From contig JAJYJR010000153.1 of the NCBI GenBank assembly GCA_021789355.1, forward strand, positions 1-10,464: DNA of 10,464 bases, written 5' to 3'. A model generated the notes under the pieces. The model was not told where the DNA came from, made no database searches, and saw only the letters and a program-made list of their open reading frames with translations. The DNA is from Chloroflexota bacterium. Its GTDB lineage: Bacteria > Chloroflexota > Limnocylindria > Limnocylindrales > CSP1-4. Position numbers and translations under genes: made by a program. Positions 1 to 6,482 of the stretch are shown here, piece by piece; the first letter of the stretch is position 1; each line of letters starts with the position of its first letter.

Positions 1-1175
1 AGCGTCCCGACCTGACGCTGCCGCGCCTGCTCGTGGTGGTGGACGAATGGAAGCAGGCGATCGACGGGTCTGCCCAGTCGGTCGAGCTGGCCGCGCTGGC
101 CGGGCGGCTGATGCGGGTTGGCCGCAAATGGGGCGGCCGGGTCTGGTTGATCGCCCAGGAGCCGAAGAAGGGATCGGGGCGGGATGTCACCTTCCCCAGC
201 GACATCATGACGAATGCGGGCGTGCGGATCGCGCTGGCGGCGAAAGCGAACCCGTTGCTGTGGCGGCTGATGCTCGGGGAGACGCGGCGATTTGACGACG
301 ACCGGCCACTGCTGGCGGACGAGACCGGCAAGATCCCGGTGGGGCGCGGCATCATGCTTTCGTCCAGCAGCGCGGCTGCCTTCCAAGGCCTGTACATCGG
401 CCGGGATCCCGACCGCGAAGACAGGGACGACAATTCGACCGAGCTGACCCGGTTTCTGGCAAGCGCGAGTCGGACGGCCACCATGGGGCCGGAGGCACGC
501 CTGCTCGTCGAGCGGCCGTATGCGCCATCCGGGCGCGTGCTCCGCGTGGTGATCGATCCACAGGTGCCGGGCGACGCGGCCGTGCAGATCGAGTACGCCG
601 CTGCCGCGCCGGGATCGTCTCCCGTCAAGCCTCGCTCGGATTACACCAGGATCTTCGACCCGCCCACGCGCGCCGATCGCATGGATCGGCCACGGGATCC
701 GAACGCGCCGTATCGGGAGGACGACGAGCCGGACCCCGATGACGAGCCGTCGCCGCGGCGTCCGACGCAGGTGGAGACGCGCCGCCTGGAGCCCCTGACC
801 GCGCTGCGGTTCCTGTATCGGGCACAGCTCGTCTCCGATGCCGAGGGCGGTGGCCCGATCGAGGTCTCGCGCGCGAAGTTGGCCGAGCTGATCCGCCAGG
901 ACGGGCGCATCGCGCCCGGGAACGTGCAGCTCACCTATGCCCTGCGCCTGCTGCGCAACCACGGGCTGCTCGCCGACGAAGGGCGCTTCGCCCGACTCGC
1001 CTATGGCGACTGGAGCGAGGCCCGCGATGCGCTCCGCGACGCCCCGGAGGATGCGGACGGACCCGACGACGAAGACGACCCGGAGGGCCCGGACGGCGCA
1101 TCGGCCGACGAGGCGACCGACCCGGCCGATGGCGAGGATGACCCGGACGCGGCGGCCGATGGCGACGAAGGATAG
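1..1175 (+). CDS. FtsK/SpoIIIE-like DNA translocase ATPase, 5'-truncated
   Basis: This is the C-terminal part (about 390 residues) of a P-loop DNA-pumping ATPase; the reading frame is open through the left edge, so the true start and the Walker A motif lie outside. The first visible residues contain a Walker B strand, LLVVVDEW, followed by an FtsK-like core: a basic 'GRKWGGRVWLIAQEP' segment matching the region after Walker B, then 'NAGVRIALAAKANPLLWRLMLG' and 'GRGIML', which parallel the FtsK segments for subunit contact and the GRGDML strand. Visible residues about 250-335 look like a winged-helix unit (regularly spaced Leu/Ala helices and 'LLRNHGLLADEG'), as in FtsK gamma or conjugation-type relatives. 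The last 50 residues are a low-complexity Asp/Glu tail. Family knowledge ties such proteins to chromosome segregation or to transfer of conjugative elements. The neighbouring nuclease and J-domain genes favour a mobile-element role, which is an inference. Confidence 0.8.
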   Translation, partial: RPDLTLPRLLVVVDEWKQAIDGSAQSVELAALAGRLMRVGRKWGGRVWLIAQEPKKGSGRDVTFPSDIMTNAGVRIALAAKANPLLWRLMLGETRRFDDDRPLLADETGKIPVGRGIMLSSSSAAAFQGLYIGRDPDREDRDDNSTELTRFLASASRTATMGPEARLLVERPYAPSGRVLRVVIDPQVPGDAAVQIEYAAAAPGSSPVKPRSDYTRIFDPPTRADRMDRPRDPNAPYREDDEPDPDDEPSPRRPTQVETRRLEPLTALRFLYRAQLVSDAEGGGPIEVSRAKLAELIRQDGRIAPGNVQLTYALRLLRNHGLLADEGRFARLAYGDWSEARDALRDAPEDADGPDDEDDPEGPDGASADEATDPADGEDDPDAAADGDEG

Positions 1176-1230
1176 CGCCGATCCGTCGTCCGGCTGACGG
1201 ACCGATCGAGCCCAGGCACTCCCGGCCTTG

Positions 1231-1344
1231 CTGTCCGGGTGCTGTCCCGAGACTGGCCCGTCGCCGGTCTCGCGCGCGCACGCGCGCGCGCTGGCGGGCC
1301 GGTCCCTGCCAGCGAGGACCGATCCAGGACAGGTTCGGGACAGC
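1231..1344. repeat. Paired CTGTCC repeats and nested inverted repeats around a CG-alternating core
   Basis: The 329 bases between the ATPase stop (1175) and the nuclease start (1505) hold no convincing gene but are highly structured. CTGTCC occurs at 1231-1236 and 1242-1247; its complement GGACAG occurs at 1327-1332 and 1338-1343. Both pairs have an 11-bp pitch, about one helical turn, and point in opposite directions. The inner copies belong to a perfect 10-bp inverted repeat, 1241-1250 against 1335-1344. Inside it, 1252-1260 pairs with 1295-1303 (one G-U pair in RNA), and 1300-1305 pairs with 1316-1321. The centre, 1271-1290, is almost pure CG alternation. There is no T-tract, so an intrinsic terminator is unlikely. 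It could be a protein-binding array, a transfer or replication site, or a structured RNA; the sequence does not decide between these. Confidence 0.6.
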
Positions 1345-1504
1345 GACGCGGGGAGCCGAAGAGGGCCGCGAACGCGCGCGGCGGGCCACCGATTTGGTGC
1401 GTGGATCGTTGACTTCCCGCGGGTCTGACCGAGCCTCCTTCGTCCGCCGCGATCCACCCGATGGAGCAGTCAGGCCGTCGGCGACGGACGAGGGAGCGAA
1501 CCCC

Positions 1505-1909
1505 ATGACCCGTCGCAGTCGGTCCGCTCGTCGGGTGCGTGCGGCCGCCGAGGCCGAGCGCGTGCGCCGCTGGCGCGAGGCGCACGCCGCTGACCCGGAC
1601 TTCTTCGAGCGCAACCGCCTGCGCCAGCTCTTCCGCCTCTACGGCCTGGATCCCGAGCGGGCCCACACCCTCTTCGACGCCTTCTACAACCGCTGCGCCA
1701 TCTGCGGGGAACCCGAGACCGCGGTCTCGCGGACCGGACGGCCGAAAGCCATCAGCGTGGATCACGACCACGACACCGGACGCATCCGGGGCGTGCTGTG
1801 CGATCGCTGCAACCGCGCGCTGGGCTACCTGCGGGACAACCCAGACCTGCTGCGGCGTGCGGCCGACTACCTGGAGCGCCCGCCCTGGGAGGGGATCAAC
1901 GCGGCATGA
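1505..1909 (+). CDS. Recombination endonuclease VII-type HNH nuclease
   Basis: This 134-residue protein resembles the endonuclease VII family, His-Me finger nucleases best known from phage T4 junction resolution and common in phages and mobile elements. The N-terminal 60 residues are Arg-rich and helical ('RRSRSARRVR'), likely DNA-binding. The nuclease core has a zinc knuckle C64-x2-C67 ('CAICG'), the catalytic cluster D86-H87-D88-H89-D90 ('VDHDHDTG'), a second knuckle C99-x2-C102, and then the family's typical 'RCNRALGYLRDNP' with N103. I chose the ATG at 1505 because AGGGAG lies 8 bases upstream (1491-1496); an upstream in-frame GTG at 1394 would add 37 residues that look non-coding. All expected motifs are present, so it should be active. 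The cellular target (junction resolution, restriction, packaging) is not shown. Confidence 0.85.
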   Translation: MTRRSRSARRVRAAAEAERVRRWREAHAADPDFFERNRLRQLFRLYGLDPERAHTLFDAFYNRCAICGEPETAVSRTGRPKAISVDHDHDTGRIRGVLCDRCNRALGYLRDNPDLLRRAADYLERPPWEGINAA

Positions 1910-2010
1910 CCCGCCCGCCACGCCGTCATCGAGCGGCATGAACGAGATGCATGGCATCGGGCGCCGAATCCCTTGCGCGCCCCGGCCGCCGCGCCGAGAG
2001 TGAAGCGGTG

Positions 2011-2679
2011 ATGGATCCCGAGCCCGACCTGTACGCGATCCTGGGGGTGCCGCCCACGGCGAGCGAGCACGCGATCACGCTTGCCTATCGGGGCCAGATC
2101 AAGCGGGTCCACCCCGACTACGCCATCTCCGACGCGGACCGCCGGCGGCGCACGACGGCCTCGGCCACCCTCAACGACGCCTATGCGGTGGTGAGCGATC
2201 CGCTGCAACGCGTCGAGTACGACCTGCGTCGCGCGCGCCGGACGGCCGCCGCGCTGCGGGCCGCGGTCAAGGCCGACGAGGCGGCGAGGCACGCGGCCGG
2301 CGCACCAGTCCGCGCCGATGCATCTCCCGCCTCGGACCGAGCCGGCCGCACCCCCGGGGCGACCCACGCGGCGCCCGACCCGTCCGACACGGCGTGGACC
2401 TGGCTGCGCGCGACGCACGAGGGCCAGTGGGTCGCGCTCGTCCTGGCCGGCCTGGCGATCTGGCTCTTCGGCCTGGCGACCCCCCTGCCCCGGCAACCGG
2501 GCCCCGACCTGACGCTGCTCGTCGCGGTCCTGCTGGCGCAGCCGGTGCTCGCCGGGCGCTGGCACGAAACCCCGGCGTCGGACCTGGTGCACGCGGCGAC
2601 CCGCGTGATCCGGGCGGCCATGCACGGCGCCCGCGCCCTCGTCCGCCTGGCCGCTCGCGCACCGTCCAGTCCGGCCTGA
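2011..2679 (+). CDS. J-domain (DnaJ-like) protein with two C-terminal membrane segments
   Basis: The 222-residue product begins with a J domain at residues about 5-72: 'DLYAILGVPPTASEHAI', the diagnostic HPD tripeptide at 34-36 in 'RVHPDY', and 'LNDAYAVVSDPLQRVEYD'. This motif stimulates the ATPase of Hsp70 (DnaK). There is no Gly/Phe region, zinc finger or DnaJ C-terminal substrate domain, so it is not the housekeeping DnaJ. An Ala/Pro-rich linker (about 80-130) leads to two hydrophobic segments at about 140-158 and 167-182, with a Trp-rich first segment, suggesting a membrane-anchored co-chaperone. The basic amphipathic tail follows. The start at 2011 puts GAGAG 10 bases upstream; an in-frame GTG lies at 2008 and an ATG at 1951, the latter adding 20 residues outside the domain. 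Its role in the element is unknown. Confidence 0.8.
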   Translation: MDPEPDLYAILGVPPTASEHAITLAYRGQIKRVHPDYAISDADRRRRTTASATLNDAYAVVSDPLQRVEYDLRRARRTAAALRAAVKADEAARHAAGAPVRADASPASDRAGRTPGATHAAPDPSDTAWTWLRATHEGQWVALVLAGLAIWLFGLATPLPRQPGPDLTLLVAVLLAQPVLAGRWHETPASDLVHAATRVIRAAMHGARALVRLAARAPSSPA

Positions 2680-2791
2680 TCCGCGCGGTGCCGCCGCGCC
2701 ACAGACCTTGACGCCGCGACCGATCCGCCGACCCTCCTGCCGTTTCGACGACCGGCAATGGGTCGCCGGCCAGGCGGACGGAGGCGGCGAG

Positions 2792-3067
2792 ATGGCAATC
2801 CGGGTCACGGTTGAGCTTCGGCCCTTCGGTGCAGGGGAGCCGGAGACCATCGGGATCCTCGACATCGGCAACCGCGACGCCACGGGCGAGCTGTGCGACT
2901 ATGACTATCGGTTCGCGGCGCCGGGGCGGGATGGCCTGCTCCGGTTCGGTCCCTGGTACGTGGTGCGCGCGCACGATCGGCGGCAGGGCGTCTGGGTGCT
3001 GGTCGGCCAGATCCTCGCCCGGCGCGCGGCTGGCGACGAGGAGTTGTCCGACCACGCGGGGGACTGA
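2792..3067 (+). CDS. Conserved-looking small hypothetical protein
   Basis: I do not recognise a function. The 91-residue product starts with a clear beta-rich segment, 'MAIRVTVELRPFGAGEPETIG', then 'ILDIGNRDATGELCDYDYR'. A loosely similar pattern (RVTVEL, then an I-x-N-DGTG-type segment, then a Tyr-rich strand) occurs, as far as I recall, in small uncharacterised proteins of mobile elements; that comparison is from memory and unchecked. The rest is 'LRFGPWYVVRAHDRRQGVWVLVGQIL' and a short acidic tail. No signal peptide, membrane segment or metal motif is visible. The ATG at 2792 is supported by GGAGG seven bases upstream (2780-2784); an in-frame TTG at 2708 would add 28 residues without coding character. 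It lies 112 bases after the J-domain gene on the same strand. Confidence 0.6.
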   Translation: MAIRVTVELRPFGAGEPETIGILDIGNRDATGELCDYDYRFAAPGRDGLLRFGPWYVVRAHDRRQGVWVLVGQILARRAAGDEELSDHAGD

Positions 3068-3298
3068 TCGGCGAGCGGAGCGCGTCGGTGGGCGCCCGGT
3101 GGCCGCCCAATCGGCACCGTCGATGCGGGAATTGCCCCGATGCGGGCGCGACGCGCCGGACCGCGCGCTACCAACGCGGCTCGCGCGATGGGTGCGCTCG
3201 AAGGAGCGGCTGTAGCGGATGACCGCGGCGATGGTTACCGAACCGCGGGCCGTGACGCTCGCCCACGTGTCGCCGCCCATCGGCGACAATCGGCACTG
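3068..3298 (+). other. Stretch with two tiny possible ORFs, no confident gene
   Basis: No recognisable gene lies here. Two very short frames stand out because they are closely chained: 3123-3215 (30 codons, rich in Arg and ending 'RWVRSKERL') and 3219-3299 (26 codons, beginning 'MTAAMVTEPRAVTLAHV'). The second starts three bases after the stop of the first, with AAGGAG at 3201-3206 (12 bases upstream, longer than ideal), and its TGA overlaps the ATG of the next frame at 3299. The arrangement resembles translational coupling, but at this GC content short open frames occur by chance. They could be real micro-proteins, a decayed gene, or nothing. Confidence 0.25.
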
Positions 3299-3769
3299 AT
3301 GACGAGCGCGCAGGCGCGGGCCGAGCAGCATGAGCAGGCGGCTCGAGCCGCCCCGCCCGAGCAGGACGCGGTCGAGTGGGGTCGCGCCGCGATGGAGTGG
3401 CTCACGACGCCTGAGTTCGCGCGCGCAGGCGCGTGCTGGGCCCACCAGGCCGACGACCGCGGAGCCGCTCGACCGCCGGCACACGGCCGTTCTCGTTGCG
3501 AGTGGACTCGGCACCTACTGCGACGAATCCCATCCAGAGTGGCGGCCCGGTCCCCATTCCGTCCGTGCGGCCCCAACGTGGGAACACTCGCACCGCTTCT
3601 CGCGGCCCCCAACGCCCAGCCTTCCGACCCGCAACCAACTCCGACCGGCCACACCGGGCGTTCGTGCGCATCGGGCCCCGACCCCGGCAACTCCCGTGAC
3701 ACCCTGGCTCGAGTTCCGCGCCGACGAGCTACCCTCCTGACGTCGGGCGCATCACCGTGGCATCAGTGA
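3299..3769 (+). CDS. Doubtful hypothetical ORF, possibly a truncated or frameshifted remnant
   Basis: The first 60 residues have some protein-like character ('EQDAVEWGRAAMEWLTTPEF', then 'ARAGACWAHQADDRG'), consistent with a helical domain. After about base 3480 the frame becomes Pro/Arg/Ser-rich and looks non-coding, while the frame that starts at 3330 reads more protein-like for a short stretch ('HTAVLVASGLGTYCDE') and ends at 3740. This would suit a frameshifted remnant. Its 3' end overlaps the convergent GntR gene by 41 bases, which also argues against the full length. The stretch from about 3480 to 3728 otherwise holds no gene, terminator or repeat that I can support. It probably marks the edge between the element-like region and the catabolic locus. 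Confidence 0.22.
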   Translation: MTSAQARAEQHEQAARAAPPEQDAVEWGRAAMEWLTTPEFARAGACWAHQADDRGAARPPAHGRSRCEWTRHLLRRIPSRVAARSPFRPCGPNVGTLAPLLAAPNAQPSDPQPTPTGHTGRSCASGPDPGNSRDTLARVPRRRATLLTSGASPWHQ

Positions 3770-4400
3770 GAGCCGCCCTCACGTTCTCGAGATGGTGCCG
3801 CATCGCCCGTTCCGCAGCTGCGCCATCATGATCTGCGATGGCCTGGACGAGCGTGCGGTGCTCCTCAAGCGACACCCGTGCTCGCCCGGGAACGAGGATC
3901 GTGCGGTACTGGAACCGAACCATCTGGGCTTGAAGTGCGGCCAGAAGCTTCTGCACAGTTTCGTGACCAGAAATGTCGAGAATGTAGGCATGGAGGATGG
4001 CGTTCACCCCGGAGTACCGCAGCAGGTCTCCGCAGCTCACCAACGCGGTCATCTGGTCGACAAGGTCCCATAGATCGGCGACTTGGGATAACGTGGCGCG
4101 TTCGGCAGCGCGCTTTGCAGCGAGCCCCTCCAGAACCTCGCGCGTCTCGGTGAGCTCGATGGCCTCCGACTCGCTGATCATTCGGACGCGGGCCCCTCGG
4201 TGCGGCTCGTGAACTACCAGACCCTCCTGTTGGAGCCGCGCAAGAGCCGTCCGCACCGCCGTCCGCCCGACGCCGAAGCGGGAGACAAGATCCGCCTCGA
4301 CGAGGTGTTCGTTAGGCATCAGTTCCCCTGATGTGATGGCGTCACGGAGACGCTGATAGCCGTCGGCGACCGCCTCCCCGTGCAGACTATCCGGTCTCAT
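3729..4400 (-). CDS. GntR-family (FadR/FCD subfamily) transcriptional regulator
   Basis: The 223-residue product has a GntR winged helix at residues about 10-75: 'RLRDAITSGELMPNEHLVE', the recognition region 'FGVGRTAVRTALARLQQEGLV', and the wing 'EPHRGARV'. Residues about 80-212 form an all-helical FCD ligand domain. Candidate metal ligands are N133 and H137 ('NAILH'), H181 ('EEHR') and H203 ('RHHL'); the usual Asp of the first position is Asn here. FCD regulators generally sense small carboxylic acids and repress adjacent catabolic genes, so this one probably controls the divergent operon starting at 4895. I chose the ATG at 4400 because 12 extra residues from an upstream TTG at 4436 look unlike the family; no strong ribosome site is seen at either. 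The effector is unknown and is probably the pathway substrate or an intermediate. Confidence 0.9.
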   Translation of the reverse strand: MRPDSLHGEAVADGYQRLRDAITSGELMPNEHLVEADLVSRFGVGRTAVRTALARLQQEGLVVHEPHRGARVRMISESEAIELTETREVLEGLAAKRAAERATLSQVADLWDLVDQMTALVSCGDLLRYSGVNAILHAYILDISGHETVQKLLAALQAQMVRFQYRTILVPGRARVSLEEHRTLVQAIADHDGAAAERAMRHHLENVRAALTDATVMRPTSGG

Positions 4401-4823
4401 CGTGGCGCCCCGGACCGTCGTCGGCGGCAGGCGCAAGCACGCAGGGCGAGGGCCTGACGCGAGCGACTCCGCGCGCCCAAGACATTCCGTGAGCGCGACG
4501 TAACCGCTCGGTGCCCGAGGGCGATGCCCGCCAGCGAGGCCTCCCCTTGCTCAGGACGCAGGACATGCGGCTCATTCATGGCCGGTGGATTCGCTCGGCT
4601 GTCAAAGGCCTGCCCTTTCCCCCCGCATCGCCCGCACCGTCAATCACGTCCGCCTCCCTCCCACCAGCATGCCAGACACGCCGCGTGGCGGCACGGCCCG
4701 CATTGCGAGCTTCACCAGAACCGCACCATGGCGGGCCGCATGAGAACGGTCGCGTCGGCTTCGAGAAGGCTCCAAGCGAGCTCGCCCCCATCGATTCGCC
4801 ATGTGATGATGCCAGACGACGGG
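4401..4823. other. Divergent intergenic region, no gene seen
   Basis: The gap between the GntR start and the operon promoter is long for a divergent pair. Several open frames cross it on both strands, but their residues show no family pattern and they overlap the promoter or neighbouring genes. A short hairpin (CTCGG-TGC-CCGAG type) occurs near 4507-4519 and is unremarkable at this GC. I find no tRNA, riboswitch-like element or convincing - strand promoter for the regulator, although one should lie here. Confidence 0.5.
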
Positions 4824-4852
4824 TTGACTGTCCACAAGATTGCCGATAATCT
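4824..4852 (+). promoter_or_regulatory. Likely sigma70-type promoter of the catabolic operon
   Basis: TTGACT at 4824-4829 matches the -35 consensus in five of six positions. Downstream lies GATAAT (4845-4850, 15-bp spacer) overlapping TAATCT (4847-4852, 17-bp spacer); the second has the better spacing and the first the better match. This is the most AT-rich patch in the gap and lies 42 bases ahead of the aminotransferase start codon at 4895. Confidence 0.6.
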
Positions 4853-4854
4853 TG
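4835..4854. promoter_or_regulatory. Candidate GntR operator, 7-6-7 inverted repeat
   Basis: CAAGATT (4835-4841) and AATCTTG (4848-4854) are perfect reverse complements around a six-base centre, GCCGAT. The repeat sits in the spacer and over the -10 element of the operon promoter, where a bound repressor would block RNA polymerase. GntR proteins bind short palindromes as dimers and often act on the adjacent divergent gene. Binding by the protein encoded at 3729-4400 is an inference. Confidence 0.55.
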
Positions 4855-4894
4855 GCGACATTCACAGTGCGCATGCATCGAAGGGTCTCCGCCA

Positions 4895-6052
4895 ATGGCC
4901 TGGCAGCAGCCGTCCCGCGTCACTATCGTCGAGCAGGCGACGCTCCGGCGCCCGAACGTGTTCGGTCCAGACGTCATCTCACTCGCGTCCGGCGACCCGT
5001 CTGGACTCGTGCCACGCGCCGTCGTCGAGGCTGTCGAGAAGGCGGTCGGTGAGGCCAAGTTTGGCTACGCGCACCCCGACGGACTGCCCGCGCTTCGGAC
5101 TGTCGTTGCGGGCCAGTTGAGCCAGGCGACGGGCAGAGAGCTGGGCGCCGCGGATGTCCTGGTCACCAGTGGCGCCAGCTCCGGGCTCGGCGCGGTGGCG
5201 TTCGGCCTCTTGAGCCCGGGCGACCGCGTTCTCCTCCCGAGCCCGGTCTACTCGCTGTACGCGGACGTGGTGCGGCTCGCCGGGGCGATCCCGGAGTTTG
5301 TGTCCTGCGAACCTCCGGACTACCAGCTCCCGCTCGACGACCTCGAGACCGCCGCGGACGGTGCAGCGGCGATCTTCATCTGCAATCCCTGCAATCCGAC
5401 CGGAGCTGTGTACCCGCCCGCTGCGTTGCGGTCGCTCGGGGCCATCGCGGAACGGCACGATCTGCTTGTAATCTCGGACGAGGCTTACTCGAGCGTCATC
5501 TTCCCGCCGGCGCAATTCAGCTCGGCGATCTCGATCCCGGAGCTGGCACCCCGCGTCGTCCTCGTCGACACGTTCTCCAAGCGGCTCTGTATCACGGGGT
5601 TACGCCTCGGATATGTCACCGCCGCCCCCCCCTACCTGAGTGCCATCCGTCGAGCGCACCGCACCCTCGTGGGCCCCGTGAACACGCCTGTCCAAATGGC
5701 GATCGCCCGGGTTCTGGCCGACGAAGCGACATTCCGGACAGCGCTTCTCGAGGAGTTCACGGCCCGCCGCGCGGACGTGTTCGCCGAGCTCTCGACCGCG
5801 CCCGAAGTGTCCTTCCAGCCACCGAGGGGGACGTTCTACGCGTTCTTCGCGATACGGGGCGTGGCCGACTCGGATCGTGCCTCGCGGGCTCTCGTAGCGC
5901 ACGGGGTGGCGGTCCGACCTGGGGCCGAGTTCGGCAAAGGGGGCGAGGGCTCTATCCGTGTGGCGTTCTGCGGTGACCGAACCGAGTTGCGCGAGGGGCT
6001 CCGTCGGCTCGTTGCCGCGATCCCCGCCGTTCAGGCGTCACAGGAGGCGTGA
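4895..6052 (+). CDS. PLP-dependent aminotransferase, class I/II (fold type I)
   Basis: The 385-residue product is full length for the aspartate-aminotransferase fold. It transfers an amino group from an amino acid to a 2-oxo acid with pyridoxal phosphate, in the cytoplasm. Visible landmarks are the cofactor-phosphate loop 'SGASSGLGA' (about 92-100), 'NPCNPTG' (164-170), D195 and Y198 in 'ISDEAY' for the PLP ring, the Schiff-base lysine K229 in 'DTFSKR', R237 in 'GLRLGY', and a C-terminal 'SIRVAF' carrying the substrate-carboxylate arginine. AAGGG at 4881-4885 lies nine bases before the ATG. It is the first gene of the operon, and six bases separate its last sense codon's stop from the RidA start region. 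Context with an amino-acid importer and RidA suggests it deaminates the imported compound. The exact amino donor cannot be read from sequence. Confidence 0.92.
   Translation: MAWQQPSRVTIVEQATLRRPNVFGPDVISLASGDPSGLVPRAVVEAVEKAVGEAKFGYAHPDGLPALRTVVAGQLSQATGRELGAADVLVTSGASSGLGAVAFGLLSPGDRVLLPSPVYSLYADVVRLAGAIPEFVSCEPPDYQLPLDDLETAADGAAAIFICNPCNPTGAVYPPAALRSLGAIAERHDLLVISDEAYSSVIFPPAQFSSAISIPELAPRVVLVDTFSKRLCITGLRLGYVTAAPPYLSAIRRAHRTLVGPVNTPVQMAIARVLADEATFRTALLEEFTARRADVFAELSTAPEVSFQPPRGTFYAFFAIRGVADSDRASRALVAHGVAVRPGAEFGKGGEGSIRVAFCGDRTELREGLRRLVAAIPAVQASQEA
6042..6047 (+). promoter_or_regulatory. Shine-Dalgarno AGGAGG that fixes the RidA-like start
   Basis: AGGAGG lies inside the last codons of the aminotransferase gene. 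It is one base from the in-frame GTG at 6049, too close to serve it, and ten bases from the ATG at 6058, so the ATG is the likely start. The site implies coupled translation of the two genes. Confidence 0.6.
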
Positions 6053-6057
6053 GGGTC

Positions 6058-6450
6058 ATGCGACATCGCAGCATCGAGATCGACGGCCTACGTCACAAGG
6101 CGCCCATACCAATGGCGGCAGCGATCGGACCCCTGCTCTGCACCTCGGCAATCATGGGCATCGATCCGACGACGGACCATGAGCCTGCCGACCCGGCCGC
6201 GCAGATCACCTTGGCATTCCGCAACCTCGAGCACGTCCTCCACAACGCCGGTTTCAGCGCGGAGGATGTCGTTCACCTTGCGGTCCTGCTGAGCAGCGAC
6301 GACTACCGCGAGCTCGTCAACGAGCAATGGACGCGCATGTTCCCCGTCTCAGAGGACCGGCCGGCTCGTCACACCACCCTGACGGCATTCAAACCGGGTC
6401 GCGTGGTGCAGCTTGAGGCTATCTGTTTCAAGGACTCCGGGGAGTCGTAA
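6058..6450 (+). CDS. RidA/YjgF-family (YER057c/UK114) protein, probable imine deaminase
   Basis: The 130-residue product matches the family's usual length. RidA proteins form trimers that hydrolyse reactive enamine/imine products of PLP enzymes to 2-oxo acids and ammonia. The sequence shows S30 in 'LLCTSAIMG', the central helix 'FRNLEHVLHNAGFSAEDVVHLAVLL', N88 in 'LVNEQW', R104 in 'PARHTTL' (the substrate-carboxylate Arg, R105 of E. coli RidA) and E120 in 'QLEAI'. The N-terminal tyrosine of classical RidA ('PYS' region) is absent, so it belongs to a divergent Rid subgroup and may be specialised. It directly follows the aminotransferase and precedes the transporter genes, consistent with cleaning up or completing the deamination step. 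Confidence 0.88.
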   Translation: MRHRSIEIDGLRHKAPIPMAAAIGPLLCTSAIMGIDPTTDHEPADPAAQITLAFRNLEHVLHNAGFSAEDVVHLAVLLSSDDYRELVNEQWTRMFPVSEDRPARHTTLTAFKPGRVVQLEAICFKDSGES

Positions 6451-6482
6451 GAGAAGTCGCTCGTAGTGGAGGAGACACCACG

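Noticed and set aside
1176..1210. Imperfect hairpin just after the ATPase stop as an intrinsic terminator
   Set aside because: The stem is about six base pairs with a mismatch and bulge, and no T-tract follows.
1409..1440. TTGACT at 1409-1414 as a promoter for the nuclease gene
   Set aside because: No AT-rich -10 element follows at a suitable distance; the downstream sequence is GC-rich.
1001..1957. Long open frames on - across the ATPase tail, repeat region and nuclease gene
   Set aside because: They mirror + strand genes and GC-rich non-coding DNA; the residues are Arg/Pro/Ser-rich without family motifs, and the nuclease on + has complete motifs.
3306..3433. A 13-base direct repeat (3306-3318 and 3421-3433) as attachment-site candidate
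   Set aside because: It is made only of CG-rich alternation and lies within one doubtful ORF; chance is a sufficient explanation at this composition.
2267..3514. A 415-codon open frame on -
   Set aside because: It is antisense to the J-domain and hypothetical genes, is low-complexity Arg/Pro/Gly, and shows no domain.
4891..4899. Palindrome GCCAATGGC over the aminotransferase start codon as a second operator
   Set aside because: It is only four base pairs per arm and unlike the 7-6-7 repeat upstream.
4576..5058. Open frame on - reading into the divergent gap from the aminotransferase gene
   Set aside because: It overlaps the promoter and the start of a clearly real gene and has no recognisable pattern.
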